Positions 28,821 to 37,802 are shown, counted from the stretch's first letter. The stretch is 64,000 nt of DNA from an uncultured Pelagibacteraceae bacterium (GCA_902545035.1 CACCEJ010000001.1:54334-118333), one strand, 5' to 3'. The notes: a model not told the origin generated them from the letters alone. Numbers and translations: made by a program.

Positions 28821-29249
28821 ATGGCTTACGCTGAGCAATATATAGATAAACTGAGAAAATCAGGACTTCGACCTACAAAACAAAGAATAAAAATTTGTGA
28901 GGTATTATTTGATACTGATAAAACCTTTCATTTTACAATCAAAGAATTGGTTAAAATCATTGAAAATCAAGCAAATATCAAGGTATCATTGGCAACAGTT
29001 TATAACACTGTGCACGCATTCATTAAAAAAGGATATCTTAAAGAAATCCCTCTAAATTCATCACAAAGTTATTACGATACTAATGTTAGCCATCATCACC
29101 ATTTCTTTGACGAAGAGGAAAATAAATTAATTGATATAGACCAAGATGACGTTGATGAAATTAACATTAGAAAAAAAATCCTAGGAAAAAAAATTAGATC
29201 AGTCGAAGTAATTGCTAAGATTGTAAGTGATAATCAATCTCAAAAATAA
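28821..29249 (+). CDS. irr: Iron response regulator Irr (Fur family)
   Basis: 142 aa. The Fur-fold winged helix is seen in KSGLRPTKQRIKICEVL and VSLATVYNTVHAFIKKGYLKEI. Irr-type features are the NTVHAF recognition helix and the SHHHHFFDEEENKLIDID cluster, which corresponds to the HxH heme/metal site of rhizobial Irr. Irr senses iron through heme status and represses or activates iron genes. The neighbourhood fits: divergent fabA is the usual alphaproteobacterial partner and a rubrerythrin with matching operator follows. It differs clearly from the Fur at 12.1 kb. Heme binding here is inferred. Confidence 0.9.
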   Translation: MAYAEQYIDKLRKSGLRPTKQRIKICEVLFDTDKTFHFTIKELVKIIENQANIKVSLATVYNTVHAFIKKGYLKEIPLNSSQSYYDTNVSHHHHFFDEEENKLIDIDQDDVDEINIRKKILGKKIRSVEVIAKIVSDNQSQK

Positions 29250-29288
29250 TCCAATAATTTCAATACTTTAAAAATTATATTAAAACAG

Positions 29289-29352
29289 TTCTAAACAGTT
29301 GACATATATTTTATAACGATTATATAAAGCATACTTTAGAATCATTATTAAA
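29289..29352 (+). promoter_or_regulatory. Rubrerythrin promoter bracketed by inverted Irr-like half-sites
   Basis: TTGACA (29299-29304) is a consensus -35. A TATATA/TATAAA run (29321-29328) gives a -10 with 16-18 bases of spacing. TTCTAAA (29289-29295) and its exact inverse TTTAGAA (29335-29341) flank the promoter 46 bases apart, start to start. The downstream copy extends to TTTAGAATCATTATTAAA, like the box before irr. A strong ribosome binding site (TAGGAG, 29355-29360) follows. Confidence 0.6.
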
Positions 29353-29365
29353 AGTAGGAGTAAAT

Positions 29366-29782
29366 ATGTCATTAAAAGGTAGTAAAACAGAGGAAAATTT
29401 AAAGGAAGCATTTGCTGGGGAAAGCCAAGCAAATAGAAGATATCTTTATTTTGCTCAAAAAGCGGATGTTGAAGGCTTTAACGATGTTGCAGCCGTATTT
29501 AGATCAACTGCAGAAGGTGAAACTGGACACGCACATGGTCACTTAGAATATCTTGAAGAAGTAGGTGATCCGGCAACTGGTAAGCCAATCGGTGAAACAA
29601 AAGCAAATCTTGAGTCTGCAATTCAAGGTGAAACACATGAGTACACAGATATGTACCCGGGAATGGCTAAAACAGCCAGAGATGAAGGCTTTGATGAAAT
29701 AGCTGACTGGTTTGAGACTTTAGCAAAAGCTGAAAAATCACACGCAGGTAAATTTCAAAAGACTTTAGAAAGCATCGCTTAA
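29366..29782 (+). CDS. Rubrerythrin, diiron domain only
   Basis: 138 aa. A four-helix ferritin-like protein with the metal-ligand motifs [47 protein letters not shown] and [11 protein letters not shown]. It lacks the C-terminal rubredoxin domain, so it needs an external electron donor. Rubrerythrins reduce peroxides. The perfect -35, strong ribosome binding site and Irr-like boxes suggest high, iron-controlled expression. The next two genes (CCG-domain Fe-S protein and DUF3501) form a recurring cassette with it in proteobacteria. Confidence 0.94.
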   Translation: MSLKGSKTEENLKEAFAGESQANRRYLYFAQKADVEGFNDVAAVFRSTAEGETGHAHGHLEYLEEVGDPATGKPIGETKANLESAIQGETHEYTDMYPGMAKTARDEGFDEIADWFETLAKAEKSHAGKFQKTLESIA

Positions 29783-29788
29783 ACAAAA

Positions 29789-29818
29789 TTTGTGGACGAA
29801 GCCCCTCTCGTCCACAAA
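29789..29818 (+). terminator. Hairpin after rubrerythrin (attenuator-like)
   Basis: A perfect 11-bp stem (TTTGTGGACGA at 29789-29799 pairing with 29808-29818) with an 8-base loop lies 6 bases after the rubrerythrin stop. The downstream side is A-rich rather than T-rich, so it is not a canonical terminator. It may stabilise the 3' end of the rubrerythrin message or attenuate read-through to the next gene. Confidence 0.6.
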
Positions 29819-29838
29819 AACCACATTTAAAAAAATCT

Positions 29839-31164
29839 ATGAGTAAAGAAGGCAGCACACAAGCACCTACAAGGCACCCATTAAAATTTAGAGATCCAGA
29901 TTTTATAAATCCTGAAAAAATTGATCAGGAAATGAGAAGAGTATTTGATATCTGTCACGGATGTAGAAGATGTTTTAATTTGTGCGACAGTTTTCCAAAA
30001 TTATTTGACTATATAGATGAGACTGAAGGTGGCGAGGTATCAGATCTTTCAAGTGATAAGTTTAAACCAGTTGTAGATGCCTGCACTTTATGTGACATGT
30101 GTTTTATGACTAAATGTCCTTATGTACCACCACATGAATTTGATTTAGATTTTCCACATTTGATGCTTAGATATAGAACGGCTCAAAGAAAAAATGGTGA
30201 TATTTCAAAAACTGCCAACCAATTAACTCAAATTGATCGAAATTCAAAAATAGGAATATTTTTTAGTTTTTTCATAAATTGGATTACTAATGTAAAAAAT
30301 AAATTTGCTAGAAAAGTTTTAGAATTTTTTACTGGAATAGATAAAAGAGCTATTTTACCAAAATATAATAAAGAAACATTTTCAAATTATTTTCAAAAAT
30401 TTAAAAAAAATATATTACCAAAACATAAAGAAAGAAAAGTTGTAATTTATTCCACTTGTTTTGTTAACTTTAATAAGAAAAAAACTGGAGAAGCTGCTTT
30501 GAAAGTACTTCATCATAACAATGTTGAGGTAGAGCACTCTTATGCAGGTTGTTGTGGTATGCCTTATCTGGAACAAGCAGATCTAGATCAAGTTACAAAG
30601 CAAGCAGAGTTAGTTTCTAGAGAATTAATCAAATATGTTGAAAAAGGTTATAAGGTAGTAACCCTAACAGCAAGTTGTGGTTTAATGTTAAAGTTTGAAT
30701 GGCCTTTATTAATGCCAAATAATGGAATAATTAAAAAACTTTCTCAAAATACTCTCGATATTGATGAATATGTTATGGATATTGCAAATAAAGAGGGTTT
30801 AGTTGATGGTTTGAAAGAAATTGATGGAGGAGTAACAGTCCATAATGCTTGTCATGCTAGAGCACAAAATATGGGTAATAAGGCAAGAGATATGCTTAAA
30901 TTAATTCCAAATATTAAATTAGATGTTGTTGAAAGATGTGCGGGTCATGGAGGAACATTTGGAATAATGAAAGGAACTCACGACATTGCAAACAAGGTGG
31001 GCAAAACTACCGCAAGCACTGTTAAAAGAAAAAATAATAAATATATGGCTTCTGACTGTCCATTGGCTGGAAAACATATTAAGCAGTTAGCTGAAGATAC
31101 AAATATAGTAAATGATGAAGCTGTGCATCCAATTGAAATAGTCTCAAAAAGTTATGGATTATAG
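29839..31164 (+). CDS. Heterodisulfide-reductase-like Fe-S protein (CCG domains) of the rubrerythrin cassette
   Basis: 441 aa. The N-terminal ferredoxin region has two Cys clusters (CHGCRRCFNLCDSFP and CTLCDMCFMTKCP), consistent with two [4Fe-4S] centres. Two CCG/Cys-rich domains follow, seen as CCGMPYLEQADLD near residue 235 and CHARAQNMGNKARDM with CAGHGGTFGIMKG near residues 345-380. The layout resembles GlcF/HdrD-type electron carriers, but no FAD partner lies beside it. The likely role is delivering electrons to the rubrerythrin, which lacks rubredoxin; this is inferred from conserved linkage. It is 56 bases after rubrerythrin. Confidence 0.85.
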   Translation: MSKEGSTQAPTRHPLKFRDPDFINPEKIDQEMRRVFDICHGCRRCFNLCDSFPKLFDYIDETEGGEVSDLSSDKFKPVVDACTLCDMCFMTKCPYVPPHEFDLDFPHLMLRYRTAQRKNGDISKTANQLTQIDRNSKIGIFFSFFINWITNVKNKFARKVLEFFTGIDKRAILPKYNKETFSNYFQKFKKNILPKHKERKVVIYSTCFVNFNKKKTGEAALKVLHHNNVEVEHSYAGCCGMPYLEQADLDQVTKQAELVSRELIKYVEKGYKVVTLTASCGLMLKFEWPLLMPNNGIIKKLSQNTLDIDEYVMDIANKEGLVDGLKEIDGGVTVHNACHARAQNMGNKARDMLKLIPNIKLDVVERCAGHGGTFGIMKGTHDIANKVGKTTASTVKRKNNKYMASDCPLAGKHIKQLAEDTNIVNDEAVHPIEIVSKSYGL

Positions 31165-31165
31165 A

Positions 31166-31759
31166 ATGTCAAAAGAACAAAAAATAATTACAAAAGAAGA
31201 TCTTTTGCCTTTAGATGCTTATACAAAAGTTAGAAGGCAAATGAGAAAAGAATTAGTTGAATTTAAAAAGAATAGAAGAATTCTCCTAGGACCCTACGCA
31301 ACATTTTATTTTGAGTGTTATGAAACGATGATAGCCCAAGTTCAGGAAATGCTTTACATTGAAAAAGGGGGTGATGAACAAATAGCTGATGAATTAGCTG
31401 CATATAATCCTCTCATACCTAATGGTAAAGAATTAGTTGCAACTTTAATGTTTGAGATTGACAATCCAGTGATTAGAGCAGAATTTCTTGGAAAATTAGG
31501 TGGAGTAGAAAAAAATATTTTTATAAAAATTAATGATGAAAAAATATACGCTGTCCCAGAGATGGATGTAGATCGAACTTCAGATGATGGAAAGGCTTCA
31601 TCTGTACAATTTATACATTTCAATTTTTCAAACGATCAGGTAAATAAGTTTAAGGATCAGAATAATATTATTGAAGTTGGTATTGATCATAAAGAATACT
31701 CACATACAACTAAATTTTCAGAGGATAATATTAAAGCTCTTTCAGCAGACTTTAATTAA
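31166..31759 (+). CDS. DUF3501 family protein
   Basis: 197 aa from the ATG at 31166 (MSKEQKIITKEDLLPLDAY). An ATG 12 bases earlier (31154) overlapping the preceding gene is possible. Family DUF3501 is recognised by ITKEDLLPLDAYTKVRRQMR, GPYATFYFECYETMIAQVQEMLYIE and NGKELVATLMFEIDNP. Its function is unknown, but it is regularly found with rubrerythrin and the CCG-domain protein, as here. There are no Cys clusters or membrane segments; it is probably cytosolic and may assist the Fe-S protein. It overlaps the convergent SH3 gene by 8 bases. Confidence 0.87.
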   Translation: MSKEQKIITKEDLLPLDAYTKVRRQMRKELVEFKKNRRILLGPYATFYFECYETMIAQVQEMLYIEKGGDEQIADELAAYNPLIPNGKELVATLMFEIDNPVIRAEFLGKLGGVEKNIFIKINDEKIYAVPEMDVDRTSDDGKASSVQFIHFNFSNDQVNKFKDQNNIIEVGIDHKEYSHTTKFSEDNIKALSADFN

Positions 31760-32207
31760 CTTTACCCCAAATATTATTATCTTTTATAATCCAACCCGAA
31801 TAGTCACCAGTTTTAATGTTACACCATTTTTCTTGACATTTAATGACTTTTAATAGACGTCCCTGATCTAATTTGGCGAGTGGCTTAGAGAATTTTGTTG
31901 AGTTTTTAAAAAGTATCTTTTCATTTGTAGTGATTAATGAGCGAGAAGGCCTTAGTTGAGAAATATGAATCCAACCACTATTTTTTTTATGATCAATTAT
32001 TCTTCTAAAATTTTCTTTTTTATCAATTACCTTCACAGGTAAATTAATTTTTCTATAAATATATTTAACAGGATGATCCAGGCTCGGACCATATCTTACA
32101 TTAACCTTTTTATTTTTTAACATGAGAAAATAATTGTTTTCTTGAGCAGTCGATGAAATTGGTAAAAGAAAAAGAAATAAAAGTACTAAATATTTTCGCA
32201 TATACAT
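31752..32207 (-). CDS. Secreted SH3b-domain protein
   Basis: 151 aa with a signal peptide (MRKYLVLLFLFLLPISSTA, cleavage near residue 21). Two bacterial SH3-like segments follow: NVRYGPSLDHPVKYIYR...GWIHISQLRPSRS and RLLKVIKCQEKWCNIKTGDYSGWIIKDNNIWG. SH3b domains usually bind peptidoglycan peptides, so a periplasmic wall-associated role is likely; there is no catalytic domain. A second ATG (32201) may be the true start. It overlaps the MoeB-like gene by 22 bases, so it is the distal gene of the ubiE-ubiB-coaBC-dut-moeB run. Confidence 0.82.
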   Translation of the reverse strand: MYMRKYLVLLFLFLLPISSTAQENNYFLMLKNKKVNVRYGPSLDHPVKYIYRKINLPVKVIDKKENFRRIIDHKKNSGWIHISQLRPSRSLITTNEKILFKNSTKFSKPLAKLDQGRLLKVIKCQEKWCNIKTGDYSGWIIKDNNIWGKVN

Positions 32208-32935
32208 CCTTTTCTTTTTTTAAATAACACTTTTCTAAATTTAAGATTTAATAAATCTATAATTAAAATATGTGAACTTAAATTTTTTCCAACAATTAAA
32301 ATTGATTTCAAAACTTCATTTGCTTGCAGGCTACCAGCCATAACTGCTGTTGGTCCTAATATACCATCAGTTTCACAATCTAAAAATGCCTCTGATGGTT
32401 CCCCTTGGTAAAAACATTTTAAACAGGGAGTTTTTTTTAAACTAAAATCAAATGTAAAAATATGCCCTTCAAATTTACTTATTGCTCCAATAATAAGTTT
32501 TTTTTTATATTTTATTGAAAATTTATTTAGAAGAAATTTTGCTTTAAAATTATCTGTACCATCAACAACAACATCGTATTGTTTTAAGATTTTCCCTAAA
32601 TTTTTATCTTCTGCTTTAACTCTATACGTTTTTACTCTTACCTTTTTATTTATTTTTTTTATTTTTTTTTTTAAAATATTAACTTTATATTTTCCAACAT
32701 CATCAGAAGTGAACATAACTTGTCGATGTAAATTTGATATACTCACTTTATCATGATCCATCGTACCAATTTCACCAATACCTGCCCTACAAAGTAAATC
32801 AATAACAGGCGTTCCTAAGCCGCCACATCCAACAACTAGAACTTTAGCATTTTGGATTTTCTTTTGACCTAAAATCCCGACTTTTTTTAAAATAATCTGT
32901 CTTGAATATCGCTCGAGGTCTTTGTTACTAAACAT
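32186..32935 (-). CDS. MoeB/ThiF-type adenylyltransferase
   Basis: 249 aa E1-like enzyme that adenylates the C-terminal Gly-Gly of sulfur-carrier proteins such as MoaD or ThiS. LERYSRQIILKKVGILGQKK, the nucleotide loop VVGCGGLGTPVIDLL, MDHDKVSISNLHRQVMF and DGTDNFKAKFLLN are typical. The zinc Cys pairs are CLKC and CIC near the C-terminus. MoeB versus ThiF cannot be separated here, since no partner gene lies nearby. There is no rhodanese domain. It starts three bases after dut. Confidence 0.88.
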   Translation of the reverse strand: MFSNKDLERYSRQIILKKVGILGQKKIQNAKVLVVGCGGLGTPVIDLLCRAGIGEIGTMDHDKVSISNLHRQVMFTSDDVGKYKVNILKKKIKKINKKVRVKTYRVKAEDKNLGKILKQYDVVVDGTDNFKAKFLLNKFSIKYKKKLIIGAISKFEGHIFTFDFSLKKTPCLKCFYQGEPSEAFLDCETDGILGPTAVMAGSLQANEVLKSILIVGKNLSSHILIIDLLNLKFRKVLFKKRKGCICENI

Positions 32936-32938
32936 TTA

Positions 32939-33376
32939 CTATTTACCAGTAGATCCAAATCCTCCAGACCCTCTGATTGTCTCTGGTAATTCATTTGTTT
33001 CTTCAATTTCTACTTTTAAAATAGGCATTAAAACCATTTGAGCAACTCTATCTTCATCATTTACAATGAATTCATCTTTACCATGGTTAAATAAAATAAT
33101 TTTTAGCTCTCCTCTATAATCACTATCAATTGTACCCGGTGTATTTAGTACGCTAATACTTAATTTTGCAGCAAGACCAGATCTTGGTCTAATTTGAACC
33201 TCTGTATCTTCAGGAATTGCAATTGCAATACCTGTGGGTATCAATTTCGACTCATTTGGTTTGATTGTTACAGGTTCATCTACACATGCCATCAGATCCA
33301 TACCCGAAGATCCACTAGTTTTATAACTTGGAAGTTTTGCTTTTTGGTTAAGTCTCTTAAATAAAACCTTTACCAT
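32939..33376 (-). CDS. dut: dUTP diphosphatase
   Basis: 145 aa trimeric dUTPase. It converts dUTP to dUMP and keeps uracil out of DNA. All five motifs are present: SSGMDLMAC, RPRSGLAAK, NTPGTIDSDYRGELKI, RVAQMVL and the C-terminal GSGGFGSTGK. Length is normal. It is three bases after coaBC; the coaBC-dut pair is conserved in proteobacteria. Confidence 0.97.
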   Translation of the reverse strand: MVKVLFKRLNQKAKLPSYKTSGSSGMDLMACVDEPVTIKPNESKLIPTGIAIAIPEDTEVQIRPRSGLAAKLSISVLNTPGTIDSDYRGELKIILFNHGKDEFIVNDEDRVAQMVLMPILKVEIEETNELPETIRGSGGFGSTGK

Positions 33377-33379
33377 TGA

Positions 33380-34570
33380 TTAATTAAGCTCAGAGATAAC
33401 TCTATCTACTATCTCAGATGCTATTAAAGATTTGTTTTTCTTTAATAACTTTTCACTTTCTTTATTTTTGTAAAATATAGAAACTTCATTATCATCAGAG
33501 TCAAAGCCTATTGTTTTGTCAGAAATATCATTTGCAATTATCCAATCACAATTTTTTTGGTCTAATTTTTTCTTTGAATTTAATTCAAGATTTTGAGATT
33601 CAGCTGCAAATCCAATTGTAATTTTTGGTCTTAGTGAATTATGATTTGATATGTTTGATAAAATATCAATATTTTTTTCTAACTTAAGATCTAAATTTTC
33701 ACTTTTTTTAATTTTTTCAGTATTAATCTCTTTAACTTTAAAATCAGCTACCGCTGCATTAAAAATAGCAACATCAGTTGGAAGATTTCTGAGAGTTTCC
33801 CTAAACATTTCTTCTGCAGTATTTACAGAAATAAATTTTACTCCTTCAACTGGATCTAAATTTGTTTCACCAGAAATAAGTGTTGTCTTAAAACCATTAT
33901 CTCTTAAAGACTTTGCTATTTCATAACCCTGTTTTCCACTTGATTTATTAGTTATAAATCTTACTGGATCTATAAACTCCTTAGTAGGCCCAGCTGTGAC
34001 TAATGCCTTAAATTTTTTATTTTTTTCAATATTTTTAAAATAATTTTCTATAGTCCCTAAAATATATGAAGGTTCTGACATTTTTCCTTTGCCATATTCT
34101 CCACAAGCCATATCTCCAATTTCAGGTCCAATTATCTTGTAACCATAGCTTTTTAATTTTGATAAATTATTTTGGGTTGATTTGTGTTCCCACATTCTGA
34201 CATTCATTGCAGGCACTAAAAATACTTGTTTATCTGATGCTAAAACAACTGTGCTAGCTAGATCGTCAGTTAAACCATAACTTAATTTTGAGATAGTATT
34301 TGCTGTTGCAGGCACAATTAAAATTAAATCTGCCCATCTAGAAAGTGAAATATGATCCATTTCAGCTTCATTTTCTGCACTAAATATGTCTTCATATACT
34401 TTTTCTTGCGAAAGTGATGAAATAGATAAAGGTGTTACAAAGTTTTTTCCACTCTTTGTAAGTATTGTTTTAATACTTACATCTCTTTTTTTTAAACCTC
34501 TTATCAATTCTAAGCTTTTGTAAGCAGATATTCCACCACATATGATTAGAAGTATTTTTTTATTTTTCAT
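33380..34570 (-). CDS. coaBC: Bifunctional phosphopantothenoylcysteine decarboxylase/synthetase
   Basis: 396 aa. It makes 4'-phosphopantetheine from phosphopantothenate in coenzyme A synthesis. The N-terminal flavin CoaC half (~1-190) has ILLIICGGISAYKSLELI, the catalytic His in EMDHISLSRWAD, PAMNVRMW and the Cys loop ACGEYGKGKM. The CoaB half (~190-396) has VTAGPTKEFIDPVRFITN, AAVADFKV and FAAESQN. Both halves look intact. It is 8 bases after the ubiB reading frame. Confidence 0.96.
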   Translation of the reverse strand: MKNKKILLIICGGISAYKSLELIRGLKKRDVSIKTILTKSGKNFVTPLSISSLSQEKVYEDIFSAENEAEMDHISLSRWADLILIVPATANTISKLSYGLTDDLASTVVLASDKQVFLVPAMNVRMWEHKSTQNNLSKLKSYGYKIIGPEIGDMACGEYGKGKMSEPSYILGTIENYFKNIEKNKKFKALVTAGPTKEFIDPVRFITNKSSGKQGYEIAKSLRDNGFKTTLISGETNLDPVEGVKFISVNTAEEMFRETLRNLPTDVAIFNAAVADFKVKEINTEKIKKSENLDLKLEKNIDILSNISNHNSLRPKITIGFAAESQNLELNSKKKLDQKNCDWIIANDISDKTIGFDSDDNEVSIFYKNKESEKLLKKNKSLIASEIVDRVISELN

Positions 34571-34578
34571 GAAGAGAA

Positions 34579-36148
34579 TTAAAATACCAATAGAGTTAAA
34601 ATTACAAGAGATAATAAGCCAACAATAGATTGGTTTCTAAATGACTTCATTTCTTCTTTTTTAGTGTTTAATTCATTATACGAGTTTGAATTCTGGGGTA
34701 TTTGACCACTTGCAAGGTAATTAAGCGCTTGGTTTGCCTTATCCATTACTTCAGGTAAATTTGGAAGACGTTTTAATACTTCCACAGAGTCTTTTAACGT
34801 CTCATTAATTGAATTTATTGGATCTTTAGTTTCTTTTAACCATTTTTCTAGAACAGGTTTTGATGTCTCCCATATATTTGTTTCAGGGTTTAATCTTCTC
34901 GCAACTCCTTCAACTACTACCATTGTTTTTTGCAACATAAGCAACTGAGGTTGGGTTTGCATATTAAATTTTTCCGTAACATCAAAAAGTTGTTTTAGTA
35001 ACTTACCACCAGAAATATTTTTAATAGAATGTCCAAAAATTGGCTCGCCAATAGATCTTAGTGCCTGAGCAAGATCATTTACAGGTACGTTGTTTGGAAC
35101 TAATCCTGCTGCGAGGTGCACCTCTGCAACTTTTTTATAATCTCTTTGTATAAAACCAAATAAGATCTCAGCTAAAAATCTTTTACTAACATTGTCTAAC
35201 CTTCCCATAATACCAAAATCTATGGGAACAATTTGACCACTTTCATTTACAAAAATATTTCCTTGATGCATATCTGCATGAAAAAAAACCATCTCTTACA
35301 GCATGTCTTAAGAAATGTTGTATTATATCGGTGGCAATTTTTTTTGTATCAATTGATCGTTTTTCTAACTCTTCTGTTTCTCTTATGGATACACCATTAA
35401 TCCAATCAAGAGTCATTATATTTTCACTTGTATAATCCCAATAGATCTTAGGAACTTCAAAACCTAAATCATTTTTGGTATTTTCTGCATATTCATTAGC
35501 TGCAGCGGCTTCAAATCTCAAATCCATCTCAAGGCTGGTAATTTCTTTTAATAAAAAAACCACTTCAACTAGCTTTAATCTTTTAGTTTTTTTAATTAAT
35601 GACTCAATTATAAAGGCAAACAGCATTAAAGCATCTACTTCTTCATTAAAAATTTTTTTTATATCAGGTCTTAATATTTTTATTGCCACATCTTTAATTA
35701 CTCCATTATCGTTAATTTGAGCTTTGTGTACTTGAGCAATAGATGCAGCTGCAACTGGTTCGCTAATATTAATTATTGAATTATAAATTTCATCACCTAA
35801 ATCATTTCTAATCATTTTTTTTGCTTTTGATTGAGAGAAAGGTGGAAGTTTATCCTGTAAACTTTCTAATTCTTTTGATAATCCATCTCCTATTATATCA
35901 GGTCTTGTTGCTAGGAACTGGCCGAGTTTAATGAATGTTGTACCCATTGATGCTAGAGAATTAGATAATTTTTCTCCTTCACTTAAATTATCATATGACC
36001 TATCTTTTTTTGTAAAAGAAAAAGAAAGTAATTTAAATATTACAGTGACTAATAAAGGTGGTTTATTAAATTTTGATACAATTGTTAAAGCATCAGATTT
36101 AGCGAGTTTTCTTCCAAGTTTAAATAAAGTAATTAATCTTTTGAACAT
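34579..36148 (-). pseudogene. ubiB: UbiB-family kinase-like protein, reading frame split by a frameshift at an A8/T8 run
   Basis: UbiB (ABC1/ADCK family) supports coenzyme Q biosynthesis or transport. Two frames together give a complete ~520-residue protein. The upstream frame runs from 36148 (ATG overlapping the ubiE stop as TAATG; an ATG at 36160 is also possible) to 35243. It contains KLGQFLATRPD, the A-rich loop AAASIAQVHKA and ends LRHAVRDGFF before going out of frame. The downstream frame begins at the same spot with FFHADMHQGNIF and has the DFG-like PIDFGIMGRL, continuing to a C-terminal membrane helix at 34579. The break is an 8-base A run (35281-35288, + strand), one base too long. 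It could be a base-call error, a true mutation, or rescued by slippage. Neighbours ubiE and coaBC are intact. Confidence 0.85.
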
Positions 36149-36852
36149 TATAATTTCCAACCAGAATGAATAGCTACTATTCCGCCAGATAAATTTCTAT
36201 ACGAACAATTTTTAAAATTATTTTGTCTCATTAAATCGATCAATTCTTCCTGATTAACAAATTCCTCTATACTCTTGGTCAAATATTCGTAAGGTTCTTT
36301 ATCACCAACAACTGCTTTTCCTATGTGAGGGATTAGTTTTGAGTAATTTTTATATAAAAAATCTAAATTAGAATTTTGAATTTTTGAAAACTCTAAACAC
36401 ATATATCTTCCACCTGGTTTAAGAACTCTATATGCTTCTGATAAAGATTTATCTAAATTTTTTGTATTTCGTAAACCAAAACTTATTGTATAAAAATCAA
36501 CAGTGTCATTCTCGAATGGCAACTTTTCTGCCTCAGCTACAACCCATTTTATGTTTTTATATCCTCTTAGTCTTTTTTTGCCTTTTTCGATCATTTTCTT
36601 GTTCGAATCTGAGCATGTAATTTCTCCATTCTTATCTGTATAGTCTAAAAATAATTTTCCTAAATCACCAGTGCCGCAAGCAACATCTAAATACTTTTTG
36701 TTTTTAGTTGGACTCATCCAATTCATAAGGTTTTTTTTCCAAATTCTATGAATTCCAAATGACATAAAATCATTCATTAAATCATATTTATCATATACTT
36801 TATTAAATACGCCTTCGATGAGACCTGCTTTATTTTGAAGATTTTGTTGCAT
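36148..36852 (-). CDS. ubiE: Ubiquinone/menaquinone C-methyltransferase UbiE
   Basis: 234 aa SAM-dependent methyltransferase for the C-methylation step of ubiquinone synthesis. The SAM loop YLDVACGTGDLGKLF, VAEAEKLPFENDTVDFYTISFGLRN and the UbiE signature YRVLKPGGRYMCLEFSK are present. The N-terminal FNKVYDKYDLMNDFMSFGIHRIWK is also characteristic. It heads the ubiE-ubiB-coaBC-dut operon and is divergent from mutM, separated by 33 bases. Coq7 for a later step lies ~10 kb away in this window. Confidence 0.96.
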   Translation of the reverse strand: MQQNLQNKAGLIEGVFNKVYDKYDLMNDFMSFGIHRIWKKNLMNWMSPTKNKKYLDVACGTGDLGKLFLDYTDKNGEITCSDSNKKMIEKGKKRLRGYKNIKWVVAEAEKLPFENDTVDFYTISFGLRNTKNLDKSLSEAYRVLKPGGRYMCLEFSKIQNSNLDFLYKNYSKLIPHIGKAVVGDKEPYEYLTKSIEEFVNQEELIDLMRQNNFKNCSYRNLSGGIVAIHSGWKL

Positions 36853-36885
36853 ATAAATTATATTAAAACACTAATATAGTATGAA

Positions 36886-37752
36886 ATGCCTGAATTACCA
36901 GAAGTAGAAATCGTAAAACAATCTTTGAATAAGAGTATTACAGGAAAGATTATCAAAGACATATTAATAAAAAATAGGAATTTAAGGTTTAAGATCCCAA
37001 AAAATTTTGAAAAAAACATATTAAAAAAAAAAATTACTAAAGTAGATAGATTTTCAAAACACTTAATACTGAAATTTGAGGATAGTTCTAATTTAATGAT
37101 TCATCTTGGGATGTCAGGAACCATTCATTTAATTAATAAATCCAGAAAAAAAAATTCTATAACAAATACCAGTTTTTATCATTCTCCATTGTTACCTAAA
37201 AAGCATAATCATGTAGAAATGAAAATTGGCAACTTTAAGTTAATTTATAATGATCCAAGAAGATTTGGTTATTTTTCTTATTTTAAAAGTGATGAGCAAA
37301 TAAATAATCACTTTAAAAAATTTGGGCCAGAGCCTTTTGACCCATTATTTAATAAAAATTATATTTTTAATTATTTTAAAAACAAAAAAAAAAATATTAA
37401 AAATTTTTTAATTGATCAGAATTTTGTATCTGGAATTGGTAATATTTATGCTAGTGAAATATTATTCTTATGTAAAATTTTACCAACAAAGCAAGTAAGT
37501 TTGCTCAGTTTGAGTGATTGCCAAAAGATTTCTCATTTTTCAAAATTGGTTTTAAAAAAAGCAATAGATAAAGGTGGCTCCAGCATAAGAGATTTTAAAA
37601 ATATAAGTGGAAATCAGGGATCTTTTCAAAAAAATTTTAATGTTTATCAAAGAGAAAATAAAAAATGTTTAAAATATAGTTGCAAAGGGACAATACATAA
37701 AAAATTTATTTCAAATAGGTCAAGTTTTTTTTGTAATTTATGTCAAAAATAA
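36886..37752 (+). CDS. mutM: Formamidopyrimidine-DNA glycosylase (Fpg/MutM)
   Basis: 288 aa. It excises 8-oxoguanine and Fapy lesions and cleaves the abasic site. The catalytic N-terminus MPELPEVEIV (Pro2, Glu3) is intact, as are the beta-hairpin Lys in SKHLILKF, the H2TH motif QNFVSGIGNIYASEILF and the C-terminal zinc finger (CLKYSC...CNLC). The mutM-rpsT-dnaA order to the right and ubiE divergent to the left is a typical alphaproteobacterial neighbourhood. Confidence 0.96.
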   Translation: MPELPEVEIVKQSLNKSITGKIIKDILIKNRNLRFKIPKNFEKNILKKKITKVDRFSKHLILKFEDSSNLMIHLGMSGTIHLINKSRKKNSITNTSFYHSPLLPKKHNHVEMKIGNFKLIYNDPRRFGYFSYFKSDEQINNHFKKFGPEPFDPLFNKNYIFNYFKNKKKNIKNFLIDQNFVSGIGNIYASEILFLCKILPTKQVSLLSLSDCQKISHFSKLVLKKAIDKGGSSIRDFKNISGNQGSFQKNFNVYQRENKKCLKYSCKGTIHKKFISNRSSFFCNLCQK

Positions 37753-37802
37753 ACAATTATTGTATTGACCCAATCACTATCTGAAGATATACACTCACGC
37801 TT

